Notes under the pieces: model-generated | Seen by the model: the letters and a program-made list of their open reading frames with translations, nothing else | The model's database searches: none | Told to the model about the DNA's origin: nothing | Origin: UBA1715 sp045600045 | Lineage (GTDB): Bacteria > Bacteroidota > Bacteroidia > Bacteroidales > UBA1715 | Length of the DNA stretch: 38,261 nucleotides | Assembly: GCA_045600045.1 (NCBI GenBank) | Contig: JAZRXD010000058.1 | Location: 1 to 38,261 of the forward strand | Direction: 5' to 3' | Part shown: one piece after another, positions 14,194 through 20,709 of the stretch | Numbering within the stretch: position 1 is the stretch's first letter | Layout of the letters: each line of letters opens with the position of its first letter | Program-made: the position numbers and the translations under genes

Positions 14194-14201
14194 TACCTTT
14201 G
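14194..14201 (+). promoter_or_regulatory. -7 box (TACCTTTG) of the DUF3127 gene
   Basis: TACCTTTG, 19 nt upstream of the ATG at 14220, is an exact TAnnTTTG match of the form most common in Bacteroidota. No clear -33 TTTG is present. Confidence 0.55.
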
Positions 14202-14219
14202 GAAAAATAAATTTATACA

Positions 14220-14924
14220 ATGGAAATACAAGGAAGACTAATTCAAATTTGTGCTCCTATTACGGGAGAAGGACGCAACGGGCAATGGAAAAGACAAGAT
14301 TTTGTGATTGAAACGCAAACTCAATATCCTCGCAAAGTATGTTTCACAGTTAACGGAGACAAAGTTGATGTTTCCGGACTTCAAGAAGGACAAGACATTA
14401 CCGTGTCAATCAACATTGAAAGCCGCGAATACAACGGACGTTATTTCACCGACATCCGTGCTTGGAGAATTACACAAGGAACTACACAACACTCAACAAG
14501 CGTTGATGTTCAAGGGAAAATCATCAAAACCCTAGATCCCAAAAGCGGAACAGGGAAAAACGGTAAAGAATGGAAAATGCAAGAATTCGTTCTTGAAACG
14601 CAAGAACAATACCCTCGCCAAATCTGTTTTGCTGTTTGGGGCGACAGAATGGATAAATCCGCTTTGCAACTGAACGAATTAGTCACAGTATCGGTTGATG
14701 TTGACAGCCGTCAAGGTTCAAACGGCAACTGGTTTACAAGTGTACAAGCTTACAAAGCTCTTAAAGGTTTGGTCAACAACAACGTGACGGCAATGCCGAA
14801 CGATTCTGCTTACGGAGTTCAAGCTCCTACAACAAATGCTGATCCTCTTGGCTCAGCAACTCCTCAACCTATCACCCCCGACCAAATCAACCAGAACGAA
14901 GAAGGAAGCGACCTTCCTTTCTAA
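14220..14924 (+). CDS. Tandem DUF3127 (OB-fold, SSB-like) protein
   Basis: The 234-residue protein contains two copies of the DUF3127 domain, at about 1-84 and 95-181. The copies share QG-(I/L)I, G-NG-WK-Q-FV-ETQ-QYPR and CF-V-GD, and both end in SR-NG-(Y/W)FT. A low-complexity linker (about 185-225) and the acidic tip EEGSDLPF follow. In single-strand DNA-binding proteins a similar acidic DxPF-type tail recruits partner proteins. DUF3127 proteins known to me have one such domain and are about half this size, so this is probably an internal duplication. It stands alone with its own promoter and a strong terminator. ssDNA binding is inference. Confidence 0.85.
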   Translation: MEIQGRLIQICAPITGEGRNGQWKRQDFVIETQTQYPRKVCFTVNGDKVDVSGLQEGQDITVSINIESREYNGRYFTDIRAWRITQGTTQHSTSVDVQGKIIKTLDPKSGTGKNGKEWKMQEFVLETQEQYPRQICFAVWGDRMDKSALQLNELVTVSVDVDSRQGSNGNWFTSVQAYKALKGLVNNNVTAMPNDSAYGVQAPTTNADPLGSATPQPITPDQINQNEEGSDLPF

Positions 14925-14935
14925 ATACTATTTCT

Positions 14936-14985
14936 AATTGTAACGCTTTGTGCTAATAATTGCATAACAAAGCGTTACAATTTTT
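14936..14985 (+). terminator. Terminator of the DUF3127 gene
   Basis: A 16-bp perfect stem (14936-14951 with 14967-14982) around a 15-nt loop is followed by a T-run. It begins about 12 nt after the stop. Confidence 0.85.
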
Positions 14986-15018
14986 CACACCTCTCGGTAA
15001 ATAAGATTCCAAAATCCA

Positions 15019-15276
15019 TTATCGTTCAACAAGCAACAAAACCACCAACGCTATCTGAACCACAATAATCACTGGAATACCAACGTAAAATTTTGCATGT
15101 TGCGTTTTATGTCGCCACACCAACATTCCTGCAAGAGCGCCAAGTGAACCACCAACAACAGCTACACCAATCAACGTTCGTTCAGGAATACGCCATTTAT
15201 TCTTTTTCGCTTTCAATTTGTCGATTCCGTATAGGAAAAATGCAACAACATTAACGACAATTATATATATAAACAT
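15019..15276 (-). CDS. DUF1294 small membrane protein
   Basis: The 85-residue protein has two or three hydrophobic segments and the DUF1294 core FFLYGIDKLKAKKNKWRIPE, with GGSLGALAGM and the HKTQHAKF motif. The family is of unknown function. The ATG at 15276 (MFIYIIVV) is preferred to the TTG at 15285. It lies downstream of the rpsT terminator, so it probably has its own weak promoter or depends on read-through. Confidence 0.85.
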   Translation of the reverse strand: MFIYIIVVNVVAFFLYGIDKLKAKKNKWRIPERTLIGVAVVGGSLGALAGMLVWRHKTQHAKFYVGIPVIIVVQIALVVLLLVER

Positions 15277-15313
15277 AGAAGGCAATTATTTTTCATTATG
15301 AATTGGAAGGCAG

Positions 15314-15348
15314 AAAAAAAAAGCGAAACCATTTCTGATTTCGCTTTT
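15314..15348 (-). terminator. Terminator of rpsT
   Basis: On the minus strand AAAAGCGAAA pairs with TTTCGCTTTT (10 bp) around a 10-nt loop, followed by a T-run. It begins about 25 nt after the rpsT stop. Confidence 0.85.
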
Positions 15349-15372
15349 CCATATAAACCTTAAAAATCTTAA

Positions 15373-15627
15373 TTATGCTAATGTATTGATGTATTTAGCA
15401 ACACCAGACTTGATATTAGCAGCTTTGTTTTTGTGGATAATGTTTGTTTTTGCAAGTTTGTCAATCATTGCACAAACTTTTGGGAATTGAGTTTCTGCCT
15501 CTTTTTTATCCTTCAAAGCTTTTATATCACGAACAGCATTACGCATTGTTTTTGCATAATATTTATTGTGAACTGTTCTTGTTTTTGCTTGTCTTGCTGC
15601 TTTTGCCGCAGATTTTGTATTTGCCAT
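15373..15627 (-). CDS. rpsT: 30S ribosomal protein S20
   Basis: The 84-residue, highly basic protein with ANTKSAAKAARQAKTRTVHN at its start is ribosomal protein S20, which binds the 5' domain of 16S rRNA. Length and composition are normal. Its ATG is only 20 nt after the 3' end of tRNA-Glu on the same strand, with no TAnnTTTG box between, so tRNA and mRNA probably share one transcript that is cut by tRNA processing. A strong terminator follows. Confidence 0.96.
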   Translation of the reverse strand: MANTKSAAKAARQAKTRTVHNKYYAKTMRNAVRDIKALKDKKEAETQFPKVCAMIDKLAKTNIIHKNKAANIKSGVAKYINTLA

Positions 15628-15647
15628 TTTTAATTAAAATTTAATTG

Positions 15648-15719
15648 TAGCGAGTAGCGGAATCGAACCGCTCTAACAAGGATGAAAACCTTGTGTACTA
15701 ACCGATATACGAACTCGCC
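15648..15719 (-). tRNA. tRNA-Glu (anticodon TTC)
   Basis: The minus strand folds into a cloverleaf. The acceptor stem GGCGAGT pairs with ACTCGCT (last pair G-T), the anticodon stem CAAGG/CCTTG holds loop TTTTCAT with anticodon TTC, and the T-loop GGTTCGATTCC is standard. CCA is not encoded; CAA follows the discriminator A. A TACATTTG promoter box lies at 15742-15749. Confidence 0.95.
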
Positions 15720-15741
15720 ATCAGGTTTTTATTTTCGAGTG

Positions 15742-15749
15742 CAAATGTA
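15742..15749 (-). promoter_or_regulatory. -7 box (TACATTTG) of tRNA-Glu/rpsT
   Basis: TACATTTG on the minus strand lies 23 nt before the mature tRNA 5' end. A partial -33 (ATTG near 15770) sits about 20 nt above it. Confidence 0.55.
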
Positions 15750-15817
15750 GAAAAGATTTTTATTCCTGCAATAGTTTTCGATAAACTTTCTTACATTTTT
15801 TTTCAAGCGCTTCATTT

Positions 15818-17185
15818 TCAGCTGTTTAAATTTAATATTTTTTTCGACAAATCAGAAAAATCAAGCGATTCCACGTTATCGGTACGGAGCAACAACAGGT
15901 TTTTATTCTGCCACATAATGCTATATAGCTCCGATTTAATATCATCAACTTTGGTAAAGATTTTAATTTTCGACGTTCCAAACATCGATTTCACCATAGT
16001 TTCGGCCGATTTCGGCTTCGATTTTTCTCCGTCTTTCATGTTAAGGAATACGAATTTCTCGTCAGCCAAACGCATACTGTCGTCGTATTGCTTCCAGAAA
16101 TTTTCAGGAACTTCTCCTTCCGAACCAACCTCCATGCACACAACCAACTCACGCAACGGATACAACTCGCGTATTGCTTTGATTGTCGCATTCATTTTTA
16201 ACGGAGAATACACATAATCGCGGTACACGTTCACCGATGAGTTTTTACCCAACAACTGCAATTGTTTCATCGGCCCTTTGAAAAATTTCAATGCTTGATA
16301 GAATTTTTCCTCTGATATTTTCAATTGCTGGCAAACTTTCAACGCTCCTGCAATGTTTTTCATATTGTGTTCACCAAAAATATAAATTGGCAAACGCCCT
16401 CCTGAAATCTTCAAAAAAGTATGGTTGTTGAACAATTCGTATGGATGCGTTTTGTATGGAATCAATTTTATATTTGCCTCCGACTGCGAAATCACGTCGC
16501 AAACTTGTTCATCTTCCTCGCAATAAATCAAACGGCCATTTTCATTGATTGATCCAACATAACGTTTGAATTGCTCGATATACGCCTCCAACGTTGGGAA
16601 TGCATTAACGTCTTCCCATGCTATACCACTCAACAAAGCCACACAAGGTTTATAATGTTCGAATTTTGAACGTTCATCGATTGGCGACGAAATATGTTCA
16701 TCACCTTCCACAATCAACAATTTGCTTGATTTTGAAAGGCGAATGGTACTTTCATGATCATTTACAGTCGAACACAAAAAATAATCATAGTCATATTCAT
16801 AATAAGACAAAACGTGCATTACGATTGACGCAATCATATTCTTGCCGTAACTTCCGGCAATCACAACACGTTGTTTATCTTTTGAAAATTCATATATAAA
16901 TTCCGAATATGAAAAAATCTTTATTCCAAGTTCCTGAGCTTTAAGCAATTCGGGATTATCTGGTTGAATTTTGCCACCAGCAATAACCACATCAATATCG
17001 TGTGTGATTCGACTTTCGTGCCATCCCAATTCCTTAGGAAGCAAGTTGTTGTTTTTCAAATCGGTATAAGCAGGATCGAATATTTCATCGTCACTTCCCG
17101 AAACAACAAAGCCGTCATTTTTCAACGTGATTGCTATATTGTGCAATGTGGCACCACCTATAGCCAACAAATGAATTCTTTTCAT
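15818..17185 (-). CDS. Mur-ligase-family protein, Mpl-like, with degraded catalytic motifs
   Basis: The 455-residue protein has the Mur ligase architecture. The N-terminal Rossmann part begins MKRIHLLAIGGATLHNIA, the central ATPase part keeps LIVEGDEH and FGEHNMKNIAGAL, and a C-terminal domain follows. It resembles Mpl, which ligates recycled tripeptide to UDP-MurNAc. The ATP loop reads GSYGKNMIAS (111-120), while Mpl/MurC relatives have GxHGKTTxTS. The usual DFAHxP in the C-terminal domain is YRDYVYSP. The catalytic role is therefore doubtful. The ATG at 17185 fits a TACTTTTG promoter at 17204-17211; a second in-frame ATG lies at 17191. It may be a pseudoenzyme or a ligase with altered chemistry. 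Confidence 0.8.
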   Translation of the reverse strand: MKRIHLLAIGGATLHNIAITLKNDGFVVSGSDDEIFDPAYTDLKNNNLLPKELGWHESRITHDIDVVIAGGKIQPDNPELLKAQELGIKIFSYSEFIYEFSKDKQRVVIAGSYGKNMIASIVMHVLSYYEYDYDYFLCSTVNDHESTIRLSKSSKLLIVEGDEHISSPIDERSKFEHYKPCVALLSGIAWEDVNAFPTLEAYIEQFKRYVGSINENGRLIYCEEDEQVCDVISQSEANIKLIPYKTHPYELFNNHTFLKISGGRLPIYIFGEHNMKNIAGALKVCQQLKISEEKFYQALKFFKGPMKQLQLLGKNSSVNVYRDYVYSPLKMNATIKAIRELYPLRELVVCMEVGSEGEVPENFWKQYDDSMRLADEKFVFLNMKDGEKSKPKSAETMVKSMFGTSKIKIFTKVDDIKSELYSIMWQNKNLLLLRTDNVESLDFSDLSKKILNLNS

Positions 17186-17203
17186 ATCCATTTTATTTCG
17201 AGG

Positions 17204-17211
17204 CAAAAGTA
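17204..17211 (-). promoter_or_regulatory. -7 box (TACTTTTG) of the Mpl-like gene
   Basis: TACTTTTG on the minus strand lies about 19-25 nt above the candidate starts, giving a very short leader. It sets the start at 17191 or 17185 and rules out the far upstream reading at 17242. Confidence 0.5.
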
Positions 17212-17231
17212 GTAAAAGAAATAAGATTTCA

Positions 17232-17239
17232 TACATTTG
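17232..17239 (+). promoter_or_regulatory. -7 box (TACATTTG) of metA
   Basis: TACATTTG ends 21 nt before the metA ATG at 17260. It is divergent from the Mpl-like promoter only about 20 nt away. Confidence 0.5.
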
Positions 17240-17259
17240 CACGAATTTTAATAATTGAT

Positions 17260-18165
17260 ATGCCAGTAAATATTCCTGATAAATTACCTGCAGCCGATAT
17301 TCTTCGCAACGAGAACGTTTTCGTCATGACAAATAGTCGTGCGCAGTCACAAGATATACGTCCAATCCGAATTGGTATTCTTAATTTAATGCCAATAAAA
17401 GAAAAAACGGAAACGCAATTAATCCGTATGTTGTCGAATACTCCATTGCAGGTCGAAGTTGTGCTACTTTACACACAAACACATGTTCCGTCGCACACCT
17501 CTACCGAATATTTACGCACATTCTATCAATCAATCGACAAAGTTGGAAAATTGGACGGCCTCATCATTACCGGCTCTCCTATAGACCATTTAAAATACGA
17601 AGATGTGGATTTTTGGCCAGAATTGACAAAAATCTACGAATGGAGCAAAGAGAATGTAACCTCAACGTTCCACATTTGCTGGGGTGCATTCGCAGCCGTT
17701 TATTATTACTACGGAATCAATAAATACTGGAGAGACGACAAAATTTTCGGTGTATTCAAACATCAAGTATTGGAACCGAAAGAACCGATTGTAAGAGGTT
17801 TCGACGATGAATTTTTCGTTCCTCATTCAAGAAACTCATATTTGAAATCCGAGGAAGTAAACGCTTGCAAAGACAAAGTTGACGTAATTTGCGAAGGATT
17901 CAACATAGGTCCGTATTTAATGATGTCGAAAGACAAGCGAAACATTTTTGTTTTCGGTCATTCAGAATACGACACTTTAACTTTAAGCGACGAATATTTC
18001 CGCGACAAAGGCAAAGGAATGGATATCAACTTGCCGGAAAACTATTTTCCACACGACAATCCATCGCTTACACCTCCAAACAAATGGAAATCGCACGGCA
18101 ACCTATTGTACAGCAACTGGTTGAACTACTACGTTTACCAAGAAACTCCGTATAAATTGGATTAA
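17260..18165 (+). CDS. metA: Homoserine O-acyltransferase MetA
   Basis: MetA acylates homoserine, the first committed step of methionine synthesis. The 301-residue protein has the family's glutamine-amidotransferase-like fold. The catalytic Cys lies in FHICWGAF (C140) and the His/Glu pair in FGHSEYD (H234, E236). At the position that separates acetyl-CoA users (Glu) from succinyl-CoA users (Gly), this protein has Asp in TGSPIDH (D109). That is closer to the acetyl type, but this is inference. Its stop overlaps the hisB stop in TTAA at 18162-18165. The TACATTTG box is close upstream; no riboswitch is seen. Confidence 0.95.
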   Translation: MPVNIPDKLPAADILRNENVFVMTNSRAQSQDIRPIRIGILNLMPIKEKTETQLIRMLSNTPLQVEVVLLYTQTHVPSHTSTEYLRTFYQSIDKVGKLDGLIITGSPIDHLKYEDVDFWPELTKIYEWSKENVTSTFHICWGAFAAVYYYYGINKYWRDDKIFGVFKHQVLEPKEPIVRGFDDEFFVPHSRNSYLKSEEVNACKDKVDVICEGFNIGPYLMMSKDKRNIFVFGHSEYDTLTLSDEYFRDKGKGMDINLPENYFPHDNPSLTPPNKWKSHGNLLYSNWLNYYVYQETPYKLD

Positions 18166-19274
18166 AGCAATCCTTTTGTTGAAGGAAGCAATTGATTGTT
18201 CAAACTTCTAGAAACAGCCATTTTGATTGATTTTGCCCAAGCTTTGAAAATTGCTTCGATTTTGTGATGTTCGTTATCGCCCTGCACTGATATATTCAGG
18301 TTGCACTTGGCCGCATCGCTGAATGATTTGAAAAAGTGATACAACATTTCCGTAGGCAATTCGCCGACCATTTCGCGTTTGAATTCCACATTCCAAATCA
18401 ACCAAGGACGACCAGAAAAATCAATTGCAACTTGTGCCAACGAATCGTCCATCGGCAACAAAAATCCATATCGTTCTATCCTTTCTTTTTTTCCTAAAGC
18501 CTGTAAGAATGCTTCACCCAATGCTATACCAGTGTCTTCTATCGTATGATGTTCGTCTACGTGTAAATCGCCTTTTACGGAAATTTTTAAATCGCAGTTT
18601 GAATGACGAGCCAATTGTTCCAGCATATGGTCGAAGAAACCAATTCCAGTCGTGATTTCCGATTTTCCTCGTCCGTCCAACAACAATTCTATGTCAATTT
18701 TTGTTTCGTTTGTATTGCGTACGACGTGTGCAAAACGCAACGGAAATGTCAATCTTTGTGCTATTTCACCCCAATTATCGGCAACCATTTCACACGATTT
18801 GGGCAATTCCGATTCAACCAAATGATTTCCACGCAAAATCAACGATTTACAGCCAAGATTTACAGCCAATTGCGCATCGGTGTTTCTATCGCCAATAACA
18901 TACGAATGAGCCAAATCATATTCGCCGGTCATATATTTTCCAAGCAATGCCGTACCTGGTTTTCGAGTTGGTTTGTTTTCGTATTCAAAAGTTTCGTCAA
19001 TTATCATATCGGAAAATTCAACGCCTTCGCTTTTCAGCACATCGAGCATCATATTATGAACCGGCCAAAACGTATTTTCAGGAAACGATTCAGTACCAAG
19101 TCCATCTTGATTCGTAACCATAACCAATTCATAATCAGTATGTTCACAAACCAATTTCAAAGACGAAATCACACCAGGTAAGAAAGCAAATTTTGCAAAT
19201 GAATCGATTTGTTCATCTTCTACGGGTTCCTGTAAAACGGTTCCGTCCCTGTCGATAAAAAGCACTTTTTTCAT
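18162..19274 (-). CDS. hisB: Bifunctional histidinol-phosphatase / imidazoleglycerol-phosphate dehydratase HisB
   Basis: The 370-residue protein fuses two enzymes of histidine synthesis. The N-terminal HAD phosphatase (about 1-165) has FIDRDGT and VIGDRNTDAQLA. The C-terminal IGP dehydratase (about 175-370) has DEHHTIEDTGIALG and DNEHHKIEA metal-binding motifs. The ATG at 19274 gives MKKVLFIDRDGT; an in-frame ATG at 19280 adds two residues. The longer reading to 19325 runs through the upstream terminator and promoter and is rejected. No other his genes are in the window, so it is separated from the usual operon. It converges on metA with overlapping stops. Confidence 0.94.
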   Translation of the reverse strand: MKKVLFIDRDGTVLQEPVEDEQIDSFAKFAFLPGVISSLKLVCEHTDYELVMVTNQDGLGTESFPENTFWPVHNMMLDVLKSEGVEFSDMIIDETFEYENKPTRKPGTALLGKYMTGEYDLAHSYVIGDRNTDAQLAVNLGCKSLILRGNHLVESELPKSCEMVADNWGEIAQRLTFPLRFAHVVRNTNETKIDIELLLDGRGKSEITTGIGFFDHMLEQLARHSNCDLKISVKGDLHVDEHHTIEDTGIALGEAFLQALGKKERIERYGFLLPMDDSLAQVAIDFSGRPWLIWNVEFKREMVGELPTEMLYHFFKSFSDAAKCNLNISVQGDNEHHKIEAIFKAWAKSIKMAVSRSLNNQLLPSTKGLL

Positions 19275-19291
19275 TTCCATAAATATTTTCG

Positions 19292-19299
19292 CAAATATA
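19292..19299 (-). promoter_or_regulatory. -7 box (TATATTTG) of hisB
   Basis: TATATTTG on the minus strand, 12-18 nt above the candidate ATGs, followed by GCG-like bases on the other side, implies a nearly leaderless mRNA. Confidence 0.5.
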
Positions 19300-19323
19300 G
19301 AATTATTTAGCCATGCAGAAAAC

Positions 19324-19355
19324 AAAAAAGGTCGGAATGAACCACTCCGACCTTT
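19324..19355 (-). terminator. Terminator of the gyrA-TPR unit
   Basis: A 10-bp stem, AAAGGTCGGA with TCCGACCTTT (19327-19336 with 19346-19355), encloses a 9-nt loop and is followed by a T-run on the minus strand. It lies 20 nt after the TPR gene stop. Confidence 0.85.
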
Positions 19356-19374
19356 CCTATTTTATCTTTATCAA

Positions 19375-20697
19375 CTAAATACTTTCGTATTTTAATTTAG
19401 CTTCTTTTGATTTATCCATTTGTTGCAATTGAGCATACAAACGCATCAAGTTGAAATAAGAGTTTTTCTGCAAATTCTTGTCTTTTGAATTTTTTGCAGT
19501 GATTTCAAAACATGCGCAAGCTTGTTTCAAATAGCCTTTACCTTCGTCAACTTTTGCTTGGTAACCTTTTTTGCCCCAAAGTTTTTCAGCTTCTTTCATT
19601 GTAAAGTTACCTTTTTCTGCAATTATACGGCCAAGGTTAAAGTTGGCATTGGGTTCGTTGGCATCGACTGCGATAGCTTTTTTGTAATAATCCACAGCTG
19701 CAGTTTCGTTTTTCATTGTTTCGCTCAAATAACCCAAGTTGAACAAATAAGCAGTATTGTTTGGATCTGCTTCGAGGGCTTTTTGCAAATAGGAACTTGC
19801 ATTTTCCAATTGATTTGTTTGAATGTACATATCAATCAATTGATTCAAATAAACACTAATTGATGAATCATTTGGGAATGTTGTCAAAACTGTCTGTAAC
19901 GTGTTGATTGCTTCGGTTGTGTCTTTTTGCATCAATTGGCAATAGTAAATATTTGCATATATGTCGGTTGATGCGGCAAAAGAATTGATTGCGTTGTAGA
20001 ATAAAATAGCTTGACCGTAATTTCCTGCAGCCTTATTGATTTCACCGCAGTTTTTCAAAACAGCAGCACGAGAAGAATCATCTTCGCCTGTCAAACCAGT
20101 TTTTACGATATCACCCGCTTTTGTATAGTAAACCGCAGCAGATTTATAATCTTTTGCATAATAGTAATACAACGCTTCTTTTTGATAGTAATCTGACAAA
20201 GTTTTTAATTGAGCATTGATAACTGATGTTTTCTTTCCATCAACATTCAATTCATTAGCTTTCAAATAAGCCTCTGTTGCAACATCAAGAGCAGTGTAAT
20301 GTTCTGGGAAGAAAAATTCCTTTGCACGTCCTGTTCTTGCGTATTTCACAACTTTGTTGTTTACAAGATAGAAATCAACACGGTCGAAAGACTGGATTGT
20401 TGTATCGCCAACCGTTTTTTCCGACTTCGGAGCCGATTTCATAATTAGCGGAATTTGGTCTTTTGTTGTTGCAGGATAGATATTTTCCGCATCGAAAGTA
20501 TAAACTTGCAAATAACGGCGACCACGTTCCATCCAAGTATTGATTTTCGCAGATTTTTTCGGATTAGCAATTTCCGCATCCGATTTTTTTGCTTCACTTT
20601 CAACTATTGCCCAAGTCATTACAAATTCATCTGTCTGGCTGAAAGCAATATTACCAAAGAATAATGCGATTAACGCTAGAATTGTTGTCTTTTTCAT
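19375..20697 (-). CDS. Exported tetratricopeptide-repeat protein
   Basis: The 440-residue protein starts with a signal peptide (KKTTILALIALFFGNIAFSQ, cleavage probably after AFS or FSQ). It is followed by a conserved unknown region and several TPR-type helical repeats, clearest at about 280-370 (YLQKALEADPNNTAYLFNLG and VDYYKKAIAVDANEPNANFN). It should lie in the periplasm and act as a protein-interaction scaffold. There is no lipobox. It begins 12 nt after the gyrA stop in the same direction, so it is probably cotranscribed with gyrA. The biological role is unknown. Confidence 0.85.
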   Translation of the reverse strand: MKKTTILALIALFFGNIAFSQTDEFVMTWAIVESEAKKSDAEIANPKKSAKINTWMERGRRYLQVYTFDAENIYPATTKDQIPLIMKSAPKSEKTVGDTTIQSFDRVDFYLVNNKVVKYARTGRAKEFFFPEHYTALDVATEAYLKANELNVDGKKTSVINAQLKTLSDYYQKEALYYYYAKDYKSAAVYYTKAGDIVKTGLTGEDDSSRAAVLKNCGEINKAAGNYGQAILFYNAINSFAASTDIYANIYYCQLMQKDTTEAINTLQTVLTTFPNDSSISVYLNQLIDMYIQTNQLENASSYLQKALEADPNNTAYLFNLGYLSETMKNETAAVDYYKKAIAVDANEPNANFNLGRIIAEKGNFTMKEAEKLWGKKGYQAKVDEGKGYLKQACACFEITAKNSKDKNLQKNSYFNLMRLYAQLQQMDKSKEAKLKYESI

Positions 20698-20709
20698 ATT
20701 CTATAAGAT

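Noticed and set aside
17186..17262. SAM or other riboswitch before metA
   Set aside because: Only about 20 nt separate the promoter box from the ATG, too short for a riboswitch.
18603..19181. 192-codon plus-strand open frame opposite hisB
   Set aside because: It is antisense to hisB, which has full motifs in both domains; composition is typical of an antisense shadow.
19275..19325. N-terminal extension of hisB to 19325
   Set aside because: It would translate through a strong terminator for the upstream gene and through the TATATTTG promoter box; the HAD domain begins directly at MKKVLFIDRDGT.
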